In this document: positions 1-7,121 of the stretch, piece after piece
Layout: every line of letters begins with the position of its first letter
How positions within the stretch are numbered: position 1 is the stretch's first letter
Source of the DNA: Paludibacteraceae bacterium
GTDB lineage: Bacteria > Bacteroidota > Bacteroidia > Bacteroidales > Paludibacteraceae
Assembly (NCBI GenBank): GCA_017402895.1
Contig: JAFPLG010000125.1
Location: 1 to 9,396, forward strand
Reading direction: 5' to 3'
DNA length: 9,396 nucleotides
Position numbers and translations under genes: made by a program
Notes under the pieces: generated by a model
Told to the model about the DNA's origin: nothing
Database searches by the model: none
What the model saw: only the letters and a program-made list of their open reading frames with translations

Positions 1-638
<638 letters not shown>

Positions 639-665
639 TCAACACTCTTTCCTAAAACGAGCGTG

Positions 666-696
666 CAAAATTACAAAAAAAAAATGACATATGCAA
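666..696 (-). promoter_or_regulatory. Bacteroidota-type promoter of the wlbA-like gene
   Basis: On the minus strand TTG (696-694), 20 nt, then TAATTTTG (673-666) matches the Bacteroidota primary sigma consensus (-33 TTTG/TTG, -7 TAnnTTTG). Transcription would begin near 660, giving a leader of about 27 nt before ATG 632. An AGGAAAG stretch (653-647) sits 14 nt from the ATG, rather far for a Shine-Dalgarno site, as is common in this phylum. Confidence 0.7.
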
Positions 697-750
697 GTTT
701 TTTCGCATTTTCGTCATTTTTTTCAACAAGTTACAAAGATAGTGATCGGG

Positions 751-783
751 ATTATGTCGTGATTAAGTCGTGATTATATCGTG
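751..783. repeat. 11-bp tandem repeat, three copies
   Basis: The plus strand shows ATTAnnTCGTG three times without interruption: 751-761 (nn = TG), 762-772 (nn = AG), 773-783 (nn = TA). A decayed fourth copy may precede it (GTGATCGGG, 742-750). The array encodes the last residues and stop codon (752-754) of the flavoprotein gene. Eleven is not a multiple of three, so gain or loss of a copy would change the C-terminal tail and stop position. Confidence 0.8.
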
Positions 784-3601
784 ACATGCACAGCACCTCT
801 ATTGGATGCAGCGCATCCACGCCCGTCGTATCTTTTATCTGCGTACGGCAAGATGTGCCCGGTGCACAAACTATCGCCCTGGGCTTCTCGCTGACAGCCT
901 CCCGTATCGTGGGTGCTAATACCATTTCTGCGATACGAACAGAATCCATGTAATGCTTCTTCTCATAGCCGAACGAACCCGCCATGCCGCAACAGCCCGA
1001 CGGAATCTCATGCACCGCCAGTCCCTTCACCATCCGCAGCACCTCAGCCGTCTTCTCCACTCCCACCAAGGCCTTCTGATGGCAATGCCCGTGCAGCCAT
1101 ACCTCAGCGTCCAATTCACCGAAGTCCTCCTTGCGGATACGCCCCTGCTCTACTTCCCGCAGCAGCCACTCGTCATACAAGAGACAATTCTTGGCCAGAC
1201 ACTTGGCATCATCCACCATATCCGGACCTACCAGCCGCGGGTACTCATCCCGAAAACTCAGTATACACGACGGTTCGATACCTACCAGTGGACTTTCTTC
1301 CGAAACCACGTCCTTCAGCCTCGTCACATTCTCTTTCGCATACTTAGCCGCCTGGTGCAGACGTCCCTTGCTAATAGCTGCCCTACCGCTCTCTACATGC
1401 TTTGGCACCTCTACTCGGTAGCCCAACTTCGTCACCAGCTCCGCGAACCGCAGTCCCAGTTCCGCTTCCTGACGGTTGGTAAACTCATCGGCAAACAGAT
1501 AAACTTTCCCCCTTGCCTCTTTCGGTTGGCTCAACCGATGCCGAATCAACCAACGCATCGTACGATGACTCAGGGTCGGTATCCTACGTTGCGCCGCAAA
1601 ACCCATCAACTGCTTTATCAGCGCAGCTGTCCATCGATTCGTGGCAAAGAAATTATACACCGTCGGCACCAATCCTCCCAGCCTTTCCATCAAGGCCATA
1701 TGGGCAATCATCCACGTTCGCCAGGGTGTCCCTTTCTGCTGATACCTCAGCTGTAGCACCTCGCTTCTCAAGCGCGTCATATCTACGTTGCTCGGACATT
1801 CACTCCGACATGCCTTACATGCCAGGCAACTATCCAGCACCGCACTCACCTCTTCGCTCCAAAGCCCCTCCTCGTCGCGCGTCAACTTCTCACGCAACAC
1901 ATTGGCCCTGGCTCGCGTAGCATACAACTCCTCACCCGTTGCCTTAAAGGCCGGACACATCGTGCCACCCATCTTCTGTGATTTCCGGCAGTCACCCGAG
2001 CCGTTACACTTCTCGATGCGCTGCATCAGTTCCATCATCTCCGGGCTGTCGGGCAAGCCGGCATACGTCTGTCCCGCCTCATACCGAAGTCCGGTATCCA
2101 TAGGCGGTGTGTCCACGATCTTACCCATATTCAGCAGTCCCTCCGGGTCCCATGTGCGTTTCAACGCCCGCATCTTCTCATAGACCTCCTCGCCGTACAT
2201 CAACGGGATAAACTCACCGCGCAACCGGCCGTCACCATGTTCTCCGCTCAGACAGCCTCGATGCCGTTTTACCAACTGAGCCGTACGTGTTGCCACCTCG
2301 CGGAAAAGCTTCCTGTCGCGTGGTTGTTTCAGGTCCAGTACGGGACGCAGATGCAATTCGCCGGTAGAGATATGACCATAATAGACGCAATCCAATCCCA
2401 GATCGGCCATCATCCGACGGAAATCGGCCATATAAGCCGCCATTCGTTCCGGCGCCACAGCGGTATCTTCCACCACTCCTACCGGTTTCGCATCGCCTTC
2501 TGTATTGGCCAGCACACCCACACCCGCCTTACGCAGTGCCCAGACTCTTTCCACATCCTTGCCCCAGACGTTTGTACAAGCATACGCCAGCGTGCTCACT
2601 TCTTTTCGGAAAGCCTCCGCCTGACGTTCCACCTTTTCTTTCGTCTCTCCGCGAAACTCTGCCACCACGATAGAACGTGGTTCGCCACTGAGGAAGAACA
2701 GATTCTTGCTTGCCTCCGGATTGGTCTTAGCCAGTTCCAAAATACGTCCGTCTATCAGTTCCACACCCGTCGGGCGGTGACGCAACGCAATCAAGTTGGC
2801 CTCCCAACTCTTGTCTATATCATCCAGATGGGCACACACCACCATCTGCTCTTTCTCCGGTAGCGGATCCAGCGAGACGGTTATCTCTGTCACAACGCAT
2901 AGGGTGCCTTCGCTTCCCGTAATCAAGGCCGGCAGGTTAATCACCTCTCCTTCCAGGCACTCATCCAGCGCGTAGCCGCAACTACGACGACGGATACGTT
3001 TGTCAGGAAAAGCCTCTGCCAACTGCCTCACCACCTCCTTATCCTGCTGCCAAGCCGTCAGCTGCTCATGTATCGAATTCAGCAACGCAGACTCCGTGTC
3101 CGGCCAGCGATCCGTACGAACTTCATGCACCGTGCCATCCGCCAGCATCACCCGCAGCGACACCACATGATGACGTGTCGAACCATATATCAAGCTATGC
3201 GTACCGCAAGAGTTATTGCCCACCATGCCGCCTATGCAGCACCTATTACTTGTGCTGGTCTCGGGCGAGAAGAACAAACCGTACGGCTTCAAGGCCATAT
3301 TCAGTTCATCCCGTACCACACCCGGTTGCACGCGTGCTATACGATGAAAGGGATCAATCAGCAAGATGCGGTTCATATACCGACTCACATCCATCACGAT
3401 ACCGCTTCCCACCACCTGACCGGCTATACTCGTTCCTCCGGCACGGGGAATAAGATGCGTTCCACGTCGACGGGCCTCACCGAGCAACGTACGGATATCA
3501 TCCTCCGTCTTGGGATACGCCACTGCCATAGGCATCTCGCGGTACGCGCTCGCGTCCGTGGCATAAGCTATTCTATGTAAGGCGTCGGTTAGTAGTTTCA
3601 T
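752..3601 (-). CDS. FAD-binding and Fe-S-binding 2-hydroxyacid dehydrogenase (GlcD-GlpC fusion, YdiJ/Dld-II type)
   Basis: A 949-residue fusion of a vanillyl-alcohol-oxidase-type flavin dehydrogenase with a GlpC-like electron-transfer module. Seen: the FAD PP-loop PRAGGTSIAGQ at residues 52-62, GGMVGNNSCG at 124-133, GSEGTL at 229-234, the FAD-oxidase C domain with GHISTGELHLRP at 409-420 and SGEHGDGR at 452-459, then a cysteine-rich segment with Cys532, Cys538 and Cys549-Pro, a canonical CxxCxxCxxxCP at 592-603, HGHCHQK at 837-843 and a CCG motif at 870-872. Known relatives oxidise D-lactate (Dld-II) or D-2-hydroxyglutarate (YdiJ) and pass electrons toward quinone; these cannot be told apart here. 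There is no signal peptide, so it is likely cytoplasmic or peripheral on the inner membrane. It starts 2 nt after the sugar transferase stop (TGA CG ATG), so translation is probably coupled; it is last in the operon. An 11-bp tandem repeat covers its stop codon. Confidence 0.88.
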   Translation of the reverse strand: MKLLTDALHRIAYATDASAYREMPMAVAYPKTEDDIRTLLGEARRRGTHLIPRAGGTSIAGQVVGSGIVMDVSRYMNRILLIDPFHRIARVQPGVVRDELNMALKPYGLFFSPETSTSNRCCIGGMVGNNSCGTHSLIYGSTRHHVVSLRVMLADGTVHEVRTDRWPDTESALLNSIHEQLTAWQQDKEVVRQLAEAFPDKRIRRRSCGYALDECLEGEVINLPALITGSEGTLCVVTEITVSLDPLPEKEQMVVCAHLDDIDKSWEANLIALRHRPTGVELIDGRILELAKTNPEASKNLFFLSGEPRSIVVAEFRGETKEKVERQAEAFRKEVSTLAYACTNVWGKDVERVWALRKAGVGVLANTEGDAKPVGVVEDTAVAPERMAAYMADFRRMMADLGLDCVYYGHISTGELHLRPVLDLKQPRDRKLFREVATRTAQLVKRHRGCLSGEHGDGRLRGEFIPLMYGEEVYEKMRALKRTWDPEGLLNMGKIVDTPPMDTGLRYEAGQTYAGLPDSPEMMELMQRIEKCNGSGDCRKSQKMGGTMCPAFKATGEELYATRARANVLREKLTRDEEGLWSEEVSAVLDSCLACKACRSECPSNVDMTRLRSEVLQLRYQQKGTPWRTWMIAHMALMERLGGLVPTVYNFFATNRWTAALIKQLMGFAAQRRIPTLSHRTMRWLIRHRLSQPKEARGKVYLFADEFTNRQEAELGLRFAELVTKLGYRVEVPKHVESGRAAISKGRLHQAAKYAKENVTRLKDVVSEESPLVGIEPSCILSFRDEYPRLVGPDMVDDAKCLAKNCLLYDEWLLREVEQGRIRKEDFGELDAEVWLHGHCHQKALVGVEKTAEVLRMVKGLAVHEIPSGCCGMAGSFGYEKKHYMDSVRIAEMVLAPTIREAVSEKPRAIVCAPGTSCRTQIKDTTGVDALHPIEVLCMSRYNHDLITT

Positions 3602-3603
3602 CG

Positions 3604-5103
3604 TCAGGCGCTATGCATTCGGCGGAAAAGGATAGAATGCATTGTCATAAAGAAATACTTCGTATCGGTCCAAATGGGATGTTTCAGATACGATGTCAGG
3701 TATTTATCCTCCGAGGCATACAGTTCCTCGAAAGTCTTCGGATGGTCAATATAGAACGGTGGTATCAATCCCGGTTTGGTCTTGGTACGCTTGTCCTGAA
3801 GCCACTTAGGATAGGTATCAAACATCGTCTTCGAAATCGGACGAACGCCCACCAGTTTCACGTCGCGTTTCAGCCAGTTGATAATCATAGGCAGTTCGTC
3901 CAACCAGTACTTACGCATAAACCGGCCCCAGGACGTGATACGCCAGTCGTCATCACTCTTGTCGGCTATATTCATACCGCCACGCTGATCAAACACATAC
4001 TTCTGGATATACTCCGCATAGGGGTGCATCGTGCGGAACTTATAGAAATAGACAAACTTCTTGTTCTTACCTACGCGGCGCAACTTAATTAGTGGACCGT
4101 ACACTTTGAGCTGCTGTTGCGGGTATGGTTGCATATGACGACGGCAGAACACATACTCGATATGCCCCATCGGCACAATCTCCTCCACCTCAAAACCGCA
4201 GTAGTACAAGCGTCCCAGCACTTCGGTCTTGCTCAGCATTCGCTTCCTACCTTTCGTCGTGTCGTAGTACAGTCGCGAAGTCAACATCAAGCGCGGCATC
4301 ACTCTCTTCCAGCAGAAATAGAGCGAATAGACAATCCAGTTCAGTCCCTTGGGATACCGACTGAGCATCTTCTTCTTGATATATTCCTGCGGACGATAAC
4401 AACATACATAGCGGCCGTCGTCCGGCAGTTTTTGGTTGACCAGACAGAAGCGCTTGTTGATACCACGTGCATCGTTCAGCAAGGTCATATCCACGATACA
4501 ACGGTACTCGTACTCCGGCAGCTGCATAATCGTGAATCGCTCCCGGTCAGCCACCACCTTGGTCTGTCGGCTATCCAATCGTGCCCGTTCCAATAGCATC
4601 CGGTAGTCCTCCTCCGTCGTGATCGACGTGATAGCACGATGCACACTCTGCATCGATTTCTCGGAGCGTATCTCATCCTCTCGGTTACAACGCGCATTCT
4701 CTCGTTCCTCGATCGTCATCAGGGGAACAGTCATATTGGTGGCATACTTCCAGTAGTGCTCTATCAATATCACCAGCACATCCACAGCTGCTACGATACC
4801 CACCAGCCAGATGGCCACTTTCTCCGATACGGGTAGCGGGGTCTTCGGCAGGATATAGTACGAACCCAACATCAGCACCGTTGTCGTCAGCACCAACGAG
4901 AGCATCGACTGCCAATACCAGGCTTTGCGATAGTTGCGGTACAACTGCAACAGCAGTCCCACCGCTATCCACGAAGCCATCAGTATAGCCGCCAATACAA
5001 CATACGCCCATATCTCCGACTTATCCGCAGCAAAGCGCCATATCGTGCAACAAAGCAGCGATATGATCCACAACACGATATCTATAATAATGCGCCTAGT
5101 CAC
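3604..5103 (-). CDS. Bacterial sugar transferase (polyprenyl-phosphate glycosyl-1-phosphate transferase family), four N-terminal TM helices
   Basis: 499 residues in three parts. Residues about 4-22, 31-54, 63-84 and 96-116 are hydrophobic and predict four membrane helices. Residues about 130-330 form a soluble region ending LSKTEVLGRLYYCGFEVEEI (290-309), faintly like the tail of a SAM-methyltransferase fold. Residues about 335-499 are the sugar-transferase catalytic domain: LRRVGKNKKF, YKFRTMHP (354-361), the catalytic Asp-Glu pair D402-E403 in YWLDELPMI, KLVGVRP (416-422) and KPGLIPPFY (443-451). Family members transfer a sugar 1-phosphate from a UDP-sugar to undecaprenyl phosphate, starting assembly of O-antigen, capsule or A-LPS. 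The usual hydrophobic re-entrant helix directly before the catalytic core is not seen. The start is GTG at 5103, inside a heptad repeat; no in-frame ATG occurs upstream of the first helices. The gap to the preceding gene is 10 nt. Sugar specificity cannot be read. Confidence 0.88.
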   Translation of the reverse strand: MTRRIIIDIVLWIISLLCCTIWRFAADKSEIWAYVVLAAILMASWIAVGLLLQLYRNYRKAWYWQSMLSLVLTTTVLMLGSYYILPKTPLPVSEKVAIWLVGIVAAVDVLVILIEHYWKYATNMTVPLMTIEERENARCNREDEIRSEKSMQSVHRAITSITTEEDYRMLLERARLDSRQTKVVADRERFTIMQLPEYEYRCIVDMTLLNDARGINKRFCLVNQKLPDDGRYVCCYRPQEYIKKKMLSRYPKGLNWIVYSLYFCWKRVMPRLMLTSRLYYDTTKGRKRMLSKTEVLGRLYYCGFEVEEIVPMGHIEYVFCRRHMQPYPQQQLKVYGPLIKLRRVGKNKKFVYFYKFRTMHPYAEYIQKYVFDQRGGMNIADKSDDDWRITSWGRFMRKYWLDELPMIINWLKRDVKLVGVRPISKTMFDTYPKWLQDKRTKTKPGLIPPFYIDHPKTFEELYASEDKYLTSYLKHPIWTDTKYFFMTMHSILFRRMHSA

Positions 5104-5134
5104 CTTTCACCTTTCAGTTTTCAGTTTTCACCTT
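5100..5134. repeat. Heptanucleotide array A (five copies) over a gene junction
   Basis: The plus strand reads TCACCTT twice, TCAGTTT twice, TCACCTT once, contiguous from 5100 to 5134; in minus-strand terms these are AAGGTGA and AAACTGA units. The array encodes the last residues (KVKTEN) and TGA stop (5116-5114) of the deacetylase-like gene, and supplies both the purine-rich leader and the GTG start codon (5103-5101) of the sugar transferase gene. Confidence 0.85.
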
Positions 5135-5905
5135 AACAAGAATTCGCTTTACAATATTCTTTATGCCTTGGAGCACCAGTTCCTTACACCATGCCCCATA
5201 CCGATTGGTCCAACGTTGCGGATGAGTGGTAATCATCAGCCGTTCCGGCAATCTACCCTCCTCTATCGCCCGCAGGATATCCTCCGTCGAGTGGAACACC
5301 AATCCCTGTTCCGTCCACCGTTCTTGCCACTCCGGTATCTTGTCCCTTACCGACACTTTATAGCCGTCCCAGCAACGCCCGGTATCCGTCAAGTAGAACA
5401 TATCCGCGAAGTCCACATCAAAATAGGGCTCGCCAATGATGCCGTAGTCGCGGTAGTTGTACGTCTTCCAAAGGTCCTTACTGTCGTACTGGCTTGTCGG
5501 CGCACCGTGCATACAGATAGTCCTGACCGGATAGAACTGACGGAAATACGCCAGCCAGTCCTCAAAATGACGTATAGCCTGCTCGGCATCGCCATCTGCA
5601 ATCGACATATCCTCGTAGTGGTAACCCACCTCATGGCCCAGTTGCGCAATGCGACGAATGACATCCGGTTGGTTGCTCTCCGGTATGACGCGGAAATAGT
5701 ACGTAGCTCTTGCGCTTTCTCTCGCTTCTATCTCGGCTATTTCTCGGCTACGAGGGGCACATAGATCCACGTCATGACGCAACACGACCAATCGTGCCGG
5801 ACGCTTTTTGGTCGTCAGGTACTGCTCCATGGTCATACATGTATAGCCCGCCTCGCGTAGCGCTACAATCAATCGGCGGTATATATCTTGTGTAAAATCA
5901 CGCAT
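5114..5905 (-). CDS. Polysaccharide deacetylase (NodB/CE4-fold)-like protein
   Basis: 263 residues from ATG at 5905. Seen: RHDVD at residues 43-47, matching the paired aspartates of CE4 motif 1; ARATYYF at 65-71; GHEVGYHYED at 90-99, whose His91 and His96 correspond to the second, metal-binding motif although the classical HSxxH is not exact; CMHGAP at 131-136; and TTHPQRW at 226-232 near the end of the barrel. No signal peptide is visible, so it probably acts in the cytoplasm on a nucleotide- or lipid-linked sugar, or lacks hydrolase activity. Upstream extension is possible to a TTG codon at 5923, but the promoter places the transcript start near 5927, so ATG 5905 with a leader of roughly 20 nt is preferred. 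It is first in a three-gene operon with the sugar transferase and flavoprotein, which suggests a role in surface glycan synthesis. Fold call good; activity and substrate unknown. Confidence 0.78.
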   Translation of the reverse strand: MRDFTQDIYRRLIVALREAGYTCMTMEQYLTTKKRPARLVVLRHDVDLCAPRSREIAEIEARESARATYYFRVIPESNQPDVIRRIAQLGHEVGYHYEDMSIADGDAEQAIRHFEDWLAYFRQFYPVRTICMHGAPTSQYDSKDLWKTYNYRDYGIIGEPYFDVDFADMFYLTDTGRCWDGYKVSVRDKIPEWQERWTEQGLVFHSTEDILRAIEEGRLPERLMITTHPQRWTNRYGAWCKELVLQGIKNIVKRILVKVKTEN

Positions 5906-5933
5906 TTTACGGCATTCAGCCAATTTTGGGGTG

Positions 5934-5965
5934 CAAAATTACACTTTTTTTTGCATACATGCAAA
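5934..5965 (-). promoter_or_regulatory. Promoter of the deacetylase/sugar transferase/flavoprotein operon
   Basis: On the minus strand TTTG (5965-5962), 20 nt, then TAATTTTG (5941-5934). This is a perfect fit to the Bacteroidota consensus. Transcription is expected near 5927, about 20 nt before ATG 5905, which rules against the TTG start at 5923. It interleaves with the opposite promoter. Confidence 0.78.
5950..5965. repeat. Inverted repeat joining both -33 elements
   Basis: TTTGCAT-AC-ATGCAAA: perfect 7-bp arms around a 2-nt spacer. The left arm supplies the -33 TTTG of the rightward promoter and the right arm that of the leftward promoter. The symmetry could also form an operator for a dimeric regulator; that part is inference. 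Confidence 0.75.
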
Positions 5966-5981
5966 TTTTTTCGTACTTTTG
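5950..5981 (+). promoter_or_regulatory. Promoter of the DUF4837 lipoprotein gene
   Basis: TTTG (5950-5953), 20 nt, then TACTTTTG (5974-5981), a perfect match to the Bacteroidota -33/-7 consensus. The start of transcription would fall near 5988, giving a leader of about 14 nt before ATG 6002. This supports ATG 6002 over the longer open frame that begins at 5888, upstream of the promoter. Confidence 0.78.
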
Positions 5982-6001
5982 CGCTACAATTTCGATTTAC
6001 T

Positions 6002-7105
6002 ATGAGACGAACTATCTATTTTCTCTTTGCAGCCTCTGTGCTGAGTGTTTTATTTGTCAGCTGTGGTGATACGGGGCGCACATTGCCGAGTGCCACGGGT
6101 AGTATCTACGAGTGTCTGGTGGTTATGCCGGATCGTCCGCTTCCGCAAGCTATGGCCAATCCATGGCAAGAGAACAACGGAAGCGCTTATGCCGAGAATA
6201 TCACCAGCACATTCAAACTGGTGCAGGCAGCTATGAGTGCCGACATGCCATGCATGCCGCAGGTAGAGGCCTATTTCAAACTGACACAAGCTGCGCCGGC
6301 TGCCTTCGACGATTTCCTCAAGCCTACGCGCAACATCCTCATCATTGATATCAACCCCGAGAAATATACGGTGGTCAAGGCCAAAGTATCTACCGATCAG
6401 TGGTCTACGCCACAAGCCGTCTATCGCATCCAGGCGCCCAGCGACTCCAGTTTTGTCAACTGGTGGCTTGAGTCGGGCGTGTCGGTTCGCGAGTGGTTTG
6501 TTCGCCAGGAGATGAGTCGCCAAGCCACCTTCCATCGTCGTATGCCCAACAGTGAGGCTATCCAGACCTTGCGCGACAAGCACGGTTACGGCTTGGCCAT
6601 CCCCGAAGATTATGTCTTTGTCCAGGATACCATGCTTGAGAACGACATCCATGTCTTCCTCTGCTGCGACGACAAAGGGCCGATGCGTCGTTACCTGACG
6701 CTCTATAGTTATCCCTACACCGATCCGAAGCAGTTTGAGAAAGACGATTTGCTTCAGATGCGCGACAGCGTAATAGGAAAGATTATCACGGGCCAGACGG
6801 CCGGTTCGTACGTAGGCACCGAATATAAGGTAGAGCCGCCTATCTCCGCTCCGCTCCGTCCGCTCAGCAATGATGATGGTGGTTTTTATGGCACGGAGAT
6901 TCGTGGTCTATGGAAACTATACAAGGGCGAAGCCATGGGTGGTCCGTTCGTGAGCCACAGCCGTTTGGATCAGGTCAACGCACGTGTTGTCACGGTAGAA
7001 AGCATGCTATTTGCACCCGGTCAGAAGAAACGTAGTGCCCTGCGCCAAGCCGAAGCAATCCTCTATACACTCCAGATGCCGAATGAGCTAAAGGCGAAAG
7101 ACTAA
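6002..7105 (+). CDS. DUF4837 family lipoprotein
   Basis: 367 residues from ATG 6002. The frame is open back to 5888, but that part would lie before the promoter and precedes the signal peptide. Seen: a lipoprotein signal peptide, two arginines then a hydrophobic core ending LFVSC with the lipidated Cys at residue 21; LPSATG soon after; and C-terminal blocks typical of DUF4837, IRGLWKLYKGEAMGGPFVSH, VNARVVTVESMLFAPGQKKR and LRQAEAILYTLQMP. The protein should be anchored in the envelope facing the periplasm or cell surface. No function is established for DUF4837 and none is proposed. It is transcribed divergently from the glycan operon through interleaved promoters and convergently with the TonB receptor gene, overlapping it by 4 bp. 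The last residues (ELKAKD) and stop are encoded in a heptad repeat, so the extreme C-terminus is probably not conserved. Confidence 0.85.
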   Translation: MRRTIYFLFAASVLSVLFVSCGDTGRTLPSATGSIYECLVVMPDRPLPQAMANPWQENNGSAYAENITSTFKLVQAAMSADMPCMPQVEAYFKLTQAAPAAFDDFLKPTRNILIIDINPEKYTVVKAKVSTDQWSTPQAVYRIQAPSDSSFVNWWLESGVSVREWFVRQEMSRQATFHRRMPNSEAIQTLRDKHGYGLAIPEDYVFVQDTMLENDIHVFLCCDDKGPMRRYLTLYSYPYTDPKQFEKDDLLQMRDSVIGKIITGQTAGSYVGTEYKVEPPISAPLRPLSNDDGGFYGTEIRGLWKLYKGEAMGGPFVSHSRLDQVNARVVTVESMLFAPGQKKRSALRQAEAILYTLQMPNELKAKD

Positions 7106-7121
7106 AGGCGAAAGGCTAATG
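7087..7121. repeat. Heptanucleotide array B over two convergent stop codons
   Basis: The plus strand reads GCTAAAG, GCGAAAG, ACTAAAG, GCGAAAG, GCTAATG contiguously from 7087 to 7121, that is heptads alternating as a 14-bp unit. The TAA stop of the DUF4837 gene (7103-7105) and the TAG stop of the receptor gene (7104-7102 on the minus strand) both lie inside it. Confidence 0.82.

Noticed and set aside
953..1756. A 267-codon plus-strand open frame opposite the flavoprotein
   Set aside because: Antisense shadow of the conserved Fe-S/CCG region; its translation has no domain or signal, and other shadow frames overlap it.
5906..5923. TTG start at 5923 for the deacetylase-like gene
   Set aside because: The promoter places the transcript start near 5927, leaving almost no leader; ATG 5905 followed by MRDFTQDIYRR is the better start.
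5888..6001. Upstream extension of the DUF4837 reading frame
   Set aside because: It crosses both promoters and would hide the lipoprotein signal peptide, which begins exactly at ATG 6002.
6050..6652. A 200-codon minus-strand open frame opposite the DUF4837 gene
   Set aside because: Antisense to a lipoprotein gene with promoter, signal peptide and family blocks; no independent support.
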